From NCBI RefSeq assembly GCF_024628865.1, contig NZ_CP102384.1:3421001-3485000 (forward strand): a DNA stretch of 64,000 nt, written 5' to 3'. Under the pieces are notes generated by a model. That model did not search any database and was not told the DNA's origin. It saw nothing but the letters and a program-made list of their open reading frames with translations. The translations under genes were made by a program, and so were the position numbers. Source of the DNA: Sphingopyxis sp. DBS4. Its GTDB lineage: Bacteria > Pseudomonadota > Alphaproteobacteria > Sphingomonadales > Sphingomonadaceae. Shown one piece after another: positions 17,112-26,093 of the stretch (position 1 is its first letter; every line of letters starts with the position of its first letter).

Positions 17112-18902
17112 CTAAAACTGCCGGATCACGTTCAGAAACGCATCGCCCCACGCCTCCAGCTTCTTCGCCCCGACACCCGGAATCGTTGCAAGGTCAGCGC
17201 GCGTCGTCGGCCGTTCGCTCGCCATCGCGCGCAGTGCCGCGTCGTGGAAGATCACATAGGGCGGCACCTGCGCCTCGGCGGCAAGCTCACGCCGCATCGC
17301 GCGCAGCGCGTCGAACAACGGATCGCCGACCGGATTCGCCGCAGCACTATCGCCCCGCCGCCCCGAACGCCCTCCCTCGCGCTGCGTCCGCTTCACCGGC
17401 GGCTCGGCCATCAGCACCGGCGTCTCGCCCTTCATCATCGCGCGCCCGGCGGGGCCGAACATCAGCCCGCCATGCTCGGTCGTCTCCAGCGCCTCGCGCG
17501 CGACGAGGGTGCGGACGAGCGGCTTGATCAGCCGCGCCTCCTCGCCCTCGACGATGCCGAACACCGACAATTTGTCGTGCCCGCGCCCCACGATCCGTTC
17601 GTCGCTCTTGCCCGTCAGCACCGCCTCGACATGCCCCGCGCCGAAACTCTGCCCGGTACGATAGACCGCGCTCAGCAATTTCTGCGCGAGCACCGTCGCG
17701 TCGATCTGGCGCGGCGGGTCGAGGCAGGTGTCGCAATTGCCGCAGCGTTCGGGCGGCACCTCCCCGAAATGCCGCAGCAGCAGCGCTCGGCGGCATTCGA
17801 CCGTCTCGACCAGCGCCGCCAGCGCATTGAGCCGTGCCCGCTCGCCCGAAATACGCGCCTCCGGCAGTTCGCCCAGCCGCATCCGCGCGCGCGCGAAATC
17901 GTCGGCGCCCCACAGCATCAGCGCCTCGGCGGGGTCGCCGTCGCGCCCCGCGCGCCCCGTTTCCTGATAATAGCTCTCGATCGATTTCGGCAGCCCTGCG
18001 TGGGCGACGAAGCGCACGTCGGGCTTGTCGATCCCCATGCCGAAGGCGACCGTCGCGGTGACGATCCCGTCCTCCGACGCGACGAAATCATGCTGCACCC
18101 GCGCGCGCCGTTCGGGGTCGAGCCCGGCGTGATAGGCCGCGACCGGCCGCCCCGTCGCCGCCGCGAGCTTCTCCGCCATCCGCTCGGTCCCGTCGCGCGT
18201 CGGGCAATAGACGATCCCCGGCCCCGGATTGGCGGCGATGAAATCGGTGAGCTGCTTCGCCGGGCTGACGCGCGGGCTCACGCGATAGCGGATGTTCGGC
18301 CGGTCGAACCCCGCAAGTACCAGCCCCTCCGCCGGAATGCCGAGCTGGACCAATATGTCTTCGCGCGTGTGCTTGTCGGCGGTCGCGGTCAGCGCGAGCC
18401 GCGGCACCCCCGGAAAGGCATCGAGCAGCGGCCGCAGCAGGCGGTAATCGGGGCGGAAATCATGCCCCCATTCGCTGACGCAATGCGCCTCGTCGATCGC
18501 GAACAGCGCCGGTGCGCGCGCTTCCATCAGCGACCGGAACCCCTCGCCCGTCGCGCGTTCGGGCGCGATGTAGAGGAGGTCGAGTTCGCCGTCGCGATAG
18601 GCCTGCCGCGTGTCGGCGAAATCTGCATCGACGCTGGTCAGGCTGGCGGCACGAATCCCCGCCGCGCGGGCGCCGCGAAGCTGGTCGTGCATCAGCGCGA
18701 TCAGCGGCGACACGACGACGACACAGCCGTCCAGCGCCACCGCCGGAAGCTGATAGGTCAGCGATTTGCCCGCCCCGGTGGGCATCACCGCCAGCGTCCG
18801 CTCGCCCGCCATCACCCGCGCGACGACCTCAGCCTGGCGGCCGCGGAAGGCGTCGAAACCGAAGGTGGACTTGAGCAGCGGAAGGAGCGCGTCGGCGGAC
18901 AT
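17112..18902 (-). CDS. recQ: ATP-dependent DNA helicase RecQ
   Basis: A 596-residue 3'-5' DNA helicase of recombination and replication-fork repair. Visible in order are motif I MPTGAGKS, motif II IDEAHCVSEWGHDFRPDY, SLT in ALTATADKHTR, motif IV-VI segments (GIVYCPTRDGTE, AYHAGLD, ATVAFGMGIDKPDVRFVAH, QETGRAGRDG), the RQC zinc cysteines (CGNCDTC) and a C-terminal HRDC domain (ALRAMASERPTTRADL). The ATG at 18902 is chosen; the frame is open further upstream only because it runs through a palindromic repeat. Confidence 0.96.
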   Translation of the reverse strand: MSADALLPLLKSTFGFDAFRGRQAEVVARVMAGERTLAVMPTGAGKSLTYQLPAVALDGCVVVVSPLIALMHDQLRGARAAGIRAASLTSVDADFADTRQAYRDGELDLLYIAPERATGEGFRSLMEARAPALFAIDEAHCVSEWGHDFRPDYRLLRPLLDAFPGVPRLALTATADKHTREDILVQLGIPAEGLVLAGFDRPNIRYRVSPRVSPAKQLTDFIAANPGPGIVYCPTRDGTERMAEKLAAATGRPVAAYHAGLDPERRARVQHDFVASEDGIVTATVAFGMGIDKPDVRFVAHAGLPKSIESYYQETGRAGRDGDPAEALMLWGADDFARARMRLGELPEARISGERARLNALAALVETVECRRALLLRHFGEVPPERCGNCDTCLDPPRQIDATVLAQKLLSAVYRTGQSFGAGHVEAVLTGKSDERIVGRGHDKLSVFGIVEGEEARLIKPLVRTLVAREALETTEHGGLMFGPAGRAMMKGETPVLMAEPPVKRTQREGGRSGRRGDSAAANPVGDPLFDALRAMRRELAAEAQVPPYVIFHDAALRAMASERPTTRADLATIPGVGAKKLEAWGDAFLNVIRQF

Positions 18903-18980
18903 TGTGCGGCGGCGATAGGGCGGATGGTCGGGAGAGGGAAGCCCCGACCTCGTCAATATCGGCAGCAAATACCCAATCTT

Positions 18981-19056
18981 GTCACCCTGCGAAAGCGGGG
19001 ACCCAAGGCCTGCGTCGGCTGACCCCGCCCTGGGTCCCCGCTTTCGCGGGGATGAC
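18981..19056. repeat. Palindromic repeat, family A (GCGAAAGCGGGGACCCA)
   Basis: Arms GCGAAAGCGGGGACCCAAGG and CCTGGGTCCCCGCTTTCGC around a centre containing CGTCGGCTGACC. The same family occurs at 33462, 35179, 50812 and 59979, and as a solo hairpin at 24483. It lies between recQ and the antiporter gene. The tail GATGACAAAGTTTTGGGAATGGGG is shared in part with other copies. Confidence 0.85.
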
Positions 19057-19079
19057 AAAGTTTTGGGAATGGGGGCGAG

Positions 19080-20720
19080 TTACGCCCCCGCCAGCATCGC
19101 CCGTTCCGCCATCCGCGCCGCGGTCTCGCGCTCGGCCATCACGACATGGTCGGCGCCGCGCCGCACCAGATCGTCGACTTCCTCGTCCGAATGCGCGCGC
19201 GCGACGATGACGAGCTTCGGGTTGATCGCCCGCGCCCGCCGCACGATCGCCCCCGCTTCGGCGCCCTCGGGAATCGCGACGAGCAAGGTCCGCGCCGTGT
19301 CGAGCCCCGCCTTGCGCAGCACGCTTTCCTTGGTCGCGTCGCCGACGATCACCGTCGCTCCGGCCGCCTCGGCGGCCGCGGCCATGTCCTTCTGGTCCTC
19401 GATCACCACCAGCCCCGCGCCGCGCCCGCAGATCAGGCTGCCGATATGACTGCCGACGCGCCCATAGCCGATCAGCACCATCCCGGCGCCCGCCGGCGCT
19501 TCGCTCGCTTCGGGCCCAGCCTCGGCCTCGGGCGCGTCTTCCTCTGCCCGGATGCGCCGGACCATCAGCGTGAAGAGGATCGGGTTGCACAGGATCGACA
19601 GGATCGACCCCGCCAGGATCAGGTCGCGCGCCTCGGGCGGCATCACTTTCAACCCGACGCCCAGCCCCGCGAGGATGAACGAGAATTCGCCGATCTGCGC
19701 TAGGCTGACCGCGATCGTCATCGCGGTCTGGTTCGGGTGGCCGAAGGCGCGAACGATTGCATAAGCGGCGAAGGATTTGCCGAAGACGATGATCGTCACC
19801 GTCGCGATCAGCGGCAGCGGCTGTTCGACCAGCACTTTCGGATCGAAGAGCATTCCCACCGACACGAAGAACAGCACCGCGAACGCATCGCGCAGCGGCA
19901 GCGTCTCCTCCGCCGCGCGGCGGCTGAGCTGCGTCTCCCCCAGGATCATTCCGGCAAAGAAGGCGCCCAGCGCGAAGCTGACGTCGAACACCACCGCCGC
20001 GCCAAACGCGACCCCCAGCGCGATCGCCAGCACCGCGAGGCGGAACAGCTCGCGCGATCCCGAATGCGCGACCCAGTGCAGCACCGCGGGCAGGATGCGC
20101 CGCGCGACGACGAGCATGAAGGCGACGAAGCCGACGACCTTGACCAGCACGATCCCCGCCGACTGGAGCAGCCCCGCGCCGCCGCTTTCGTCGCCGCGCG
20201 CCCCGAACATCGCGGGCAGCAGCACGAGCGCGAGCACCATCGCCAGATCCTCGACGATCAGCCAGCCGACCGCGATGCGCCCCTTCTCGGTCTCGACCAT
20301 GTCGCGCGCCTGCAGCGCGCGCAGCAGCACCACCGTGCTCGCGACCGACAGCGCGAGCCCGAAGATCAAGCTGCCCGCGAAGGGCCAGCCGAGCCACAGC
20401 CCCAGCATGACGCCAAGCGCGGTCGCCACCGCGATCTGCACGATCGCCCCCGGCACCGCGATCCGCCGCACCGACAGGAGATCCTTGAGCGAGAAATGCA
20501 GCCCGACCCCGAACATCAGCAGGATCACGCCGATCTCGGCAAGCTGAAGCGCGAGCCCCGTATCGGCCACGATCCCCGGCGTGAACGGCCCGACCATCAC
20601 CCCCGCGAGCAGATAGCCCGCGATCGGCGAAATGCGCAGCCGATGCGCGAGCGCCCCCATCAGGAAGGCGACGCCAAGGCCGGCGACCACGGTGCCGATC
20701 AGGGTGGTGTCGTGTGGCAT
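19080..20720 (-). CDS. Kef-type K+/cation:proton antiporter with TrkA-N domain
   Basis: A 546-residue inner-membrane transporter of the CPA2 family. About twelve hydrophobic segments (for example ISPIAGYLLAGVMVGPFTPG, LMFGVGLHFSLKDLL, LALSVASTVVLLRALQ) form the Na+/H+-exchanger domain. From roughly residue 405 a cytoplasmic Rossmann TrkA-N domain follows, with MVLIGYGRVGSHIG and VGDATKESVLRKAGL. The architecture is that of KefB/KefC or YbaL; it is closest in length to YbaL. No quinone-reductase partner (KefF/KefG) gene is adjacent. Confidence 0.93.
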   Translation of the reverse strand: MPHDTTLIGTVVAGLGVAFLMGALAHRLRISPIAGYLLAGVMVGPFTPGIVADTGLALQLAEIGVILLMFGVGLHFSLKDLLSVRRIAVPGAIVQIAVATALGVMLGLWLGWPFAGSLIFGLALSVASTVVLLRALQARDMVETEKGRIAVGWLIVEDLAMVLALVLLPAMFGARGDESGGAGLLQSAGIVLVKVVGFVAFMLVVARRILPAVLHWVAHSGSRELFRLAVLAIALGVAFGAAVVFDVSFALGAFFAGMILGETQLSRRAAEETLPLRDAFAVLFFVSVGMLFDPKVLVEQPLPLIATVTIIVFGKSFAAYAIVRAFGHPNQTAMTIAVSLAQIGEFSFILAGLGVGLKVMPPEARDLILAGSILSILCNPILFTLMVRRIRAEEDAPEAEAGPEASEAPAGAGMVLIGYGRVGSHIGSLICGRGAGLVVIEDQKDMAAAAEAAGATVIVGDATKESVLRKAGLDTARTLLVAIPEGAEAGAIVRRARAINPKLVIVARAHSDEEVDDLVRRGADHVVMAERETAARMAERAMLAGA

Positions 20721-20872
20721 AGGGCAGCGTAAAGGGCGCCGCGCCGCGGGGTCAAGTTGTGCGGCGCAAAAAATGCGGATGCACCGCTTTAGCCGCCGCC
20801 CGGTGTAACCGCGGACGCCAGCCGCCCGAATGCCCGTGGACCGATCCTCTCGTCGATCAGGACAGATCAGCC

Positions 20873-21943
20873 ATGCCTTCCTCTCGCCCGTCCCTATCCA
20901 CGCTTGCGGCGATCGCTGCAGTCCCCGCCCTGCTTCTCTCGGGCTTCGCCTGGGCGGGCGGCTGGGTTGGCCCCTCGCGCATCGGCGGCGGGACGATCGT
21001 GAATGCGATCGAACATAATGCCGGCAAGCATGACGGCTATCGCCGCGCTCATGCGAAGGGGATTTGCGCCACCGGATACTTCGATGCGAGCGGCGGCGCG
21101 GCAAGTCTTTCGCGGGCGCATTTGCTCGCTCCCGGCCGCTATCCGGTGCTCGGCCGCTTTTCGACCGGCGGCGGCAATCCCTTTGCGACCGACGGACGCA
21201 ATGTCTTTCACGCGCTAGCGTTGCAACTGACCGGACCCGACGGCCAGCTCTGGCGGATGGCGATGGATCACACTCCGATATTTCCCGTCGCGACGCCGGA
21301 CGCCTTCGTCGCGCTCCAGCGCGCCTCGCGCGCCGACCCCGCTACCGGAAAGCCCGATCCGACCGCGATGAAGGCCTATCTCGCTCGACACCCCGAGACC
21401 AAGGCCTATCAGGATTATATCGCCGCCGCTCCGTTGCCCGACAGCTTCGCGGTCGGCACCTATTACAGCATCAACGCCTTTCGCTTCGTCGATCGCGCGG
21501 GGGCGGCGCACGCGGTTCGCTGGGCGTTCGAGCCCGACGCGGCCTTCGGCGCGCTCGACAAGGCGAAGCTCGACGGCTTGCCGACCGACTATCTCTTCAC
21601 CGAACTGCGCACCCGCCTCGCGAAGGGACCGCTGCGCTGGCGCATGACCGTGACCGTCGCCGCGCCAAGCGACGTCACGAACAACGCCACCATCGCGTGG
21701 CCCGCCGAGCGGCAGAGGATCGAGGCCGGAACGCTCACCTTGACCGCCGCCGAGCCCGAGGAAACGGGCGCCTGCCGCGACATCACCTTTGATCCCACCC
21801 TGCTGCCCGACGGGGTCGCTCTCTCCGACGACCCACTGCTGCCCGCCCGCTCGGCCGCCTATTCGTCGTCCTTCCAGCGCCGCGCGCTCGAGACGCCCGG
21901 CCCCAGCGCCGCCGGCAAGGCTCTCGCGGGCAAGGGGCGCTGA
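20873..21943 (+). CDS. Catalase-related periplasmic peroxidase
   Basis: A 356-residue haem protein of the catalase-like small peroxidase group (SrpA-like). A signal peptide or anchor (TLAAIAAVPALLLSGFAWAGG) precedes the domain. The distal His is in RRAHAKGICATGYF (H60) and the proximal haem Tyr in ARSAAYSSSF (about residue 330). Conserved blocks include RFSTGGGNPFATDGRN, PIFPVATPDAF and ACRDITFDPTLLPDG. It likely reduces peroxides in the periplasm. The cytochrome b561 gene begins two bases after its stop, so they form one operon and may share electrons. Confidence 0.92.
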   Translation: MPSSRPSLSTLAAIAAVPALLLSGFAWAGGWVGPSRIGGGTIVNAIEHNAGKHDGYRRAHAKGICATGYFDASGGAASLSRAHLLAPGRYPVLGRFSTGGGNPFATDGRNVFHALALQLTGPDGQLWRMAMDHTPIFPVATPDAFVALQRASRADPATGKPDPTAMKAYLARHPETKAYQDYIAAAPLPDSFAVGTYYSINAFRFVDRAGAAHAVRWAFEPDAAFGALDKAKLDGLPTDYLFTELRTRLAKGPLRWRMTVTVAAPSDVTNNATIAWPAERQRIEAGTLTLTAAEPEETGACRDITFDPTLLPDGVALSDDPLLPARSAAYSSSFQRRALETPGPSAAGKALAGKGR

Positions 21944-21944
21944 C

Positions 21945-22562
21945 ATGCCCGACCGCTTCCATGCCGCGATCCGCGCTCTTCACTGGACAATGGCGCTGCT
22001 GATCCTCGCAACGCTGTTCATCGGCGTTGCGATGGTATCGACCGCCGGACCTGCCTACTCGTCGCTCGTCGCGCTTCATCGTCCGATCGGGATCGCAATC
22101 CTGTTTCTCGCTCTCATCCGCCTCGCGATTCGGCTCCACACCGGCGCGCCGCCGCTCCCCACCGATCTGCCGCGCCTGCAGCGACGAACCGCGCGCGGCG
22201 CGCATATCCTCCTATATCTCGCGATGATCGGGATGCCGCTGATCGGCTGGGCGATGCTCTCGGCGGGCGGCTATCCGGTGCGCCTTTCGGCGAACCTTGT
22301 CCTGCCGCCGATCGTTCCGCAGAATCTGTTTGCTTATGGTCTGCTTCGCCGCGCACACACGCTCGTCGCCTTCGCCTTCTTCGCTCTGATCCTCGGCCAT
22401 CTGACCATCGCGCTCGTTCACGGCTTCATCCGCCGCGACGGGGTGTTGGAGACGATGCTCTTCGCGCGGACATCCGCGGCGCTCCCGGATGCAGAGGAAG
22501 AAGCCGGACAGGCTCTCCCCGCCGATCCCGGCGAAGAACCGGCCGAAATAGCCGCGCCCTAG
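21945..22562 (+). CDS. Cytochrome b561-family membrane protein
   Basis: A 205-residue di-haem b561 membrane protein. Four membrane helices carry the expected histidines (ALHWTMALLILATLF, ALHRPIGIAILFLAL, RGAHILLYLAMIGMPLIGW, RRAHTLVAFAFFALILGHLTIALVHGF). It ends with an acidic, Pro-rich cytoplasmic tail. It follows the catalase-like gene by one intervening base and probably passes quinol-derived electrons to it. Its stop codon and that of the convergent ABC exporter gene are both in CTAG (22559-22562). Confidence 0.92.
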   Translation: MPDRFHAAIRALHWTMALLILATLFIGVAMVSTAGPAYSSLVALHRPIGIAILFLALIRLAIRLHTGAPPLPTDLPRLQRRTARGAHILLYLAMIGMPLIGWAMLSAGGYPVRLSANLVLPPIVPQNLFAYGLLRRAHTLVAFAFFALILGHLTIALVHGFIRRDGVLETMLFARTSAALPDAEEEAGQALPADPGEEPAEIAAP

Positions 22563-24373
22563 ACCGTCCCCTCTTCCTTCTCCGCCTGCTGCCGCGCCCA
22601 CATGTCGGCATAGAGCCCGCGCATCGCCAGGAGTTGGTCGTGCGTCCCCGTCTCGGCCACGCGTCCGCGATCGAGCACGATGATCCGGTCGGCACCCGTC
22701 ACCGTCGACAGGCGGTGCGCGATGACCAGCGTCGTGCGGCGGCGCGCGATGCCGTCGAGCGTATCCTGGATCGCCGCTTCGGTCCGGCTGTCGAGCGCGC
22801 TCGTCGCTTCGTCGAGGATCAGGATCGGCGGATCCTTGAGCAAAGTGCGCGCGATCGCCACCCGCTGCTTCTCGCCACCCGACAGCTTCAGTCCGCGTTC
22901 GCCGACCTCGGTCTCGTATCCCTGCGGCAGCATCGCGATGAAGCCGTCGATCGCCGCGCCCTCCGCCGCCGCCGCGATTTCGTCGGCGCTCGCCTCGGCG
23001 CGGCCATAGGCGATGTTGTAGCCGATCGAATCATTGAACAGCACCGTGTCCTGCGGGACGATGCCGATCTCGGCGCGCAGGCTCTTCTGGGTCACCGCCT
23101 TGATGTCCTGCCCGTCGATCGTCACGCGCCCGCCCTGCGGGTCGTAGAAGCGATAGAGCAACCGCGCGATCGTCGACTTGCCCGCGCCCGACGGCCCGAC
23201 GATCGCCAGCGTCTCGCCCGCGCCGGCCGCGAAGCTGACGCCGTTCAATATCGTCCGGTCGGGTTCGTAACCGAAGACGACATTCTCGAACGCCACCGCG
23301 CCGCCGGTCACGACCAGCGGCCGGGCATCGGGCGCATCCCGGATCTCGGGCGGCGTGTCGATCAGGCGGAACATCGCCTCCATGTCGATCAGCCCCTGGC
23401 GGATCGTGCGATAGACCATGCCGAGCAGGTCGAGCGGGCGGAAAAGCTGCGCAAGCAACGTGTTCACCAGCACCACGTCGCCGACCGCGAACTGCCCCTT
23501 CGACCAGCCCCACACCGTATAGGCCATCGCCCCCGCCATCGCGCTGTTGGTGATCAGGCTCTGCCCGATGTTGAGCCAGGCGAGACTATTCTCGCTCGTC
23601 ACCGCGGCGCGCGCATATTGGTCGGCGACGTCGCGGTAACGCGCCGTCTCGCGCTCCTCGGCGCCGAAATATTTGACCGTCTCGTAATTGAGCAGACTGT
23701 CGACGCTGCGCCCGACGGTCAGCGTGTCGAGGTCGTTCATGCGGGTGCGCAGCGCGGTGCGCCAGTCGGTCACCCGCCGCGTGAAACCGATATAGACGAC
23801 GACCATCAGCGCGGTCGCGCCTGCCAGGGCGAAACTGAATTTGGTCCAGAAGATCGCGAGCACCGCGACGAGTTCGATCAGCGTCGGTGCGATGTTGAAC
23901 AGCAGGAAATAGAGCATCGTGTCGATGCTTTTGGTTCCGCGCTCGATCACCTTGGTGACCTCGCCGGTCCGCCGCGCGAGGTGGAAACGCAGGCTCAGCG
24001 CATGGAGGTGCGCGAAGGTCGCGATCGCGAGTTCGCGTGTCGCATCCTGCCCGACCCGCTCGAACACCACGTTGCGCAAATTGTCGAACAGCACCCCGGC
24101 AAAGCGCGCACCGGCATAGGCGACGACCAGCCCGATCGCGAGCGCGACGCCCGCTTCCATCCCCGGCGCCATCCGGTCGATCGCGGCGCCATAGAGAAAG
24201 CCCATCGAGATCTGCACGCCCTTCGACGCGAGCACGATCAGCGCGGCAAGGACGATCCGCGCCTTGTGCCCCGTCTGTCCCGCGGGCCACAGATAGGGCA
24301 GGAAACGCTTGAGCGTCGCCAGGATCGGCGGTTCGCTGCGCTTGTCGGTGGAGAGTGCGGTATCGGGCGGCAT
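22559..24373 (-). CDS. Atm1-type ABC exporter (ATP-binding and permease)
   Basis: A 604-residue half-transporter with a transmembrane domain (about residues 25-330) and an ATPase domain (about 360-600). Walker A is GPSGAGKS, the signature LSGGEKQR, Walker B ILILDEATSALD, and the switch His is in VIAHRLS. The transmembrane segment with GLLFGAAIDRMAPG-like ends, RSVDSLLNYETVKYFGAE and ERETARY is characteristic of the Atm1/HMT1 group, which exports glutathione-based sulfur species or heavy-metal conjugates. The ATG at 24373 is chosen. Convergent with the cytochrome gene. Confidence 0.92.
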   Translation of the reverse strand: MPPDTALSTDKRSEPPILATLKRFLPYLWPAGQTGHKARIVLAALIVLASKGVQISMGFLYGAAIDRMAPGMEAGVALAIGLVVAYAGARFAGVLFDNLRNVVFERVGQDATRELAIATFAHLHALSLRFHLARRTGEVTKVIERGTKSIDTMLYFLLFNIAPTLIELVAVLAIFWTKFSFALAGATALMVVVYIGFTRRVTDWRTALRTRMNDLDTLTVGRSVDSLLNYETVKYFGAEERETARYRDVADQYARAAVTSENSLAWLNIGQSLITNSAMAGAMAYTVWGWSKGQFAVGDVVLVNTLLAQLFRPLDLLGMVYRTIRQGLIDMEAMFRLIDTPPEIRDAPDARPLVVTGGAVAFENVVFGYEPDRTILNGVSFAAGAGETLAIVGPSGAGKSTIARLLYRFYDPQGGRVTIDGQDIKAVTQKSLRAEIGIVPQDTVLFNDSIGYNIAYGRAEASADEIAAAAEGAAIDGFIAMLPQGYETEVGERGLKLSGGEKQRVAIARTLLKDPPILILDEATSALDSRTEAAIQDTLDGIARRRTTLVIAHRLSTVTGADRIIVLDRGRVAETGTHDQLLAMRGLYADMWARQQAEKEEGTV

Positions 24374-24448
24374 GCGGGGCCCATGTAGGGTGCGCGCGGG
24401 CGGAGGCCAAGCTTTTCGCGGAAGAAGGCGCGCCTGCGCTCCTCGTCG

Positions 24449-24541
24449 TCTGAAAATCGCGCTCAGCATCTCTTATCTTCGACATTCCCGCGAAAAGCGG
24501 GAATGACGAAAGTTAGGAAGGGGCAGTTCTCCACCCCAAGG
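24449..24541. repeat. Family A repeat, solo-hairpin form with extended flanks
   Basis: A short hairpin CATTCCCGC-GAAAA-GCGGGAATG (24483-24505) flanked on the left by TGAAAATCGCGCTCAGCATC and on the right by GACGAAAGTTAGGAAGGGGC. Very similar flanks surround the full-length copy at 50781-50930, so this is the same unit lacking the central part. Confidence 0.8.
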
Positions 24542-24546
24542 CGGAC

Positions 24547-25005
24547 TCAATACCCCAAGGTCGCCTCGAGGAACCAGATCCGCTGCTGCGCCTCGTCGGC
24601 CCAGCCGTCGACCAGCCCGCTCGTCGCGATGTCGCCGTCCGATTCGGCAGCGGCCTTGGTGTCCTGGAGCTGGCCGAGCAAGGTCCGGTTGTCGGCCGCG
24701 AGCGCCTTGATCATCGCGTCGGGCTCGACCGAGGCCGCATCGTCGTCCTTGATCGACTGGCGCCGCGACACGTCGCCGATCGAGCGCAGCGTCGGCGCGC
24801 CATTCTTGCGCACGCGTTCGGCGATCAGGTCGGTCGTCGCGAGAATCTGCGCTGCCTGCTCGTCGAACAGCAGGTGCAGCTCGCGAAAGCGCGGCCCCTG
24901 CACATGCCAGTGATAATTCTTCGTCTTGAGATAGAGCGCGAAACTGTCGGCGAGCAGCGCGTTCAGCGCATCGGCGACGGCGGGCTGGTTCTTCTTGTCG
25001 GACAT
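24547..25005 (-). CDS. dps: DNA-binding ferritin-like protein Dps
   Basis: A 152-residue Dps/ferritin-like protein that stores iron, consumes peroxide through ferroxidase sites and protects DNA. Family motif NYHWHVQGPRFRELHLLFDEQ is complete, and helices with ILATTDLIAERVR and DEAQQRIWFLEATLG follow. An N-terminal Lys patch (SDKKNQ) may help DNA contact. Upstream gaps of 114 bases hold an inverted repeat (25077-25096) that could be an operator. It lies downstream of the diguanylate cyclase set on the same strand but with its own upstream region. Confidence 0.95.
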   Translation of the reverse strand: MSDKKNQPAVADALNALLADSFALYLKTKNYHWHVQGPRFRELHLLFDEQAAQILATTDLIAERVRKNGAPTLRSIGDVSRRQSIKDDDAASVEPDAMIKALAADNRTLLGQLQDTKAAAESDGDIATSGLVDGWADEAQQRIWFLEATLGY

Positions 25006-25076
25006 GGGGAATCCTTTCTGTTGTGACCCTAGATAGGATCAACACGCCGAAAAGGCCCATGGAAGCATTTGGTCGC

Positions 25077-25096
25077 TATCATCGATAAAAACGATG
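25077..25096 (-). promoter_or_regulatory. Inverted repeats upstream of dps (candidate operator)
   Basis: Overlapping symmetric motifs TATC-ATC-GATA (25077-25087) and CATCG-N7-CGATG (25080-25096) lie 72 to 91 bases upstream of the dps start. A peroxide regulator such as OxyR would be plausible but the match to its consensus is weak. Confidence 0.3.
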
Positions 25097-25119
25097 AAAC
25101 CCGAAATATCGATCGCCCC

Positions 25120-25680
25120 CTACAGACCGAAGGCGCCCATCGCGGTCCGCACGCCCCACAGCGCCAGAACCGCCGCGCTTCCCCAGCGGACGAGGCGCGC
25201 GCCGCGCCGCTCGGCGATCGCCGGGCCAAAGGCGAGGAAGGGCAGCATCGCCAGCACCCAGCCGGTCATGCCCCCCGCCGCGGCCCACAGCCCCGCGCCG
25301 CTCGTCGCCGCAAGCGCGCCGATCAGGAAATGGCTGCGGTCGCCGAATTGAAGCGCCAGCATCCGCCCTGCCAGCATCACCGGCGACGCCTGTTCGGCCC
25401 CCGCATCGGCCAGCGGAGCCGCGCGCCATAGCAGCGCGACCGCAGCCGACAGCATCGCCGCCGCGACGAGTAGCTGGGCGACGCCCTGCCCGATCATCCG
25501 GTTTGCAACCGATCCCGCGAACGCCGCGACCAGCGCATGAAGCAGGAAAGCGCCGAACACCACGATCACCGTGGCGCGGCGATCCGGCCGCACGCTCAGC
25601 AGTTGAGCGAGGAAAAGCCCCGTGCGCCCGTCGGCATTGGCGAGGGCCACCGCGACAAGGGCGAGCATGATTGCGTCCAT
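25120..25680 (-). CDS. TMEM165/GDT1 (UPF0016)-like membrane protein with degenerate motifs
   Basis: A 186-residue hydrophobic protein with two similar halves. The family's E-x-G-D-[KR]-[ST] motifs are recognisable but altered: NADGRT in the first half and QFGDRS in the second, so both motif glutamates (cation-binding in family members) are replaced. Normal members carry Mn2+ or Ca2+. It follows the small protein 25712-26041 by 31 bases on the same strand. Whether it still transports a cation is unclear. Confidence 0.7.
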   Translation of the reverse strand: MDAIMLALVAVALANADGRTGLFLAQLLSVRPDRRATVIVVFGAFLLHALVAAFAGSVANRMIGQGVAQLLVAAAMLSAAVALLWRAAPLADAGAEQASPVMLAGRMLALQFGDRSHFLIGALAATSGAGLWAAAGGMTGWVLAMLPFLAFGPAIAERRGARLVRWGSAAVLALWGVRTAMGAFGL

Positions 25681-25711
25681 GGGAGCGGCCTGCGGCCTCG
25701 GCGCCGCCGCG

Positions 25712-26041
25712 TCAATGCCCCAGTCGCATCGCGACCGAGGCCAGCCACGCTTCCTGCGCGCCGCTGGGCAGCGGTCCGCGCGGCGCCGCGACTGCGTCGC
25801 TCATCGCGTCGAGATAGGTCAGGATCGCGGCGCGATAGCCGCCGCCCGCAACCGCCGATTCGAGCCGGCTCGCCAGCGTCTCGACCGCGCCGAAGCCGTG
25901 GTCGCGCGCCAGGCAACGAATGTCGTCGATGCCCTGCACGATCTGCGCCAGCGCGCAATGCGGCAGCGCTTCGGCAAGCGCCCCGATCTGCCCGCTGATG
26001 CGGTTCTGGATGTCCTGAAATGGATCGGTCTGGATCGCCAT
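25712..26041 (-). CDS. Hypothetical helical protein
   Basis: A 109-residue soluble protein starting MAIQTDPFQDIQNRISGQIG. It appears all-alpha, with regularly spaced charged and hydrophobic residues and a segment IDDIRCLARDHGFGAVETLASRLESAV that loosely resembles helical signalling modules. I do not recognise a family. It lies 52 bases after the diguanylate cyclase and 31 bases before the TMEM165-like gene on the same strand, so it may be part of a small signalling operon. Confidence 0.65.
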   Translation of the reverse strand: MAIQTDPFQDIQNRISGQIGALAEALPHCALAQIVQGIDDIRCLARDHGFGAVETLASRLESAVAGGGYRAAILTYLDAMSDAVAAPRGPLPSGAQEAWLASVAMRLGH

Positions 26042-26093
26042 ATTCGCCCCCTGTCCCTTGTGGGAACGATGCGCGCATATGGTTAAGACGCGG

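Noticed and set aside
18903-19058. N-terminal extension of recQ
   Set aside because: It is open only because it reads through a palindromic repeat; the peptide is repeat-derived and the family start is at 18902.
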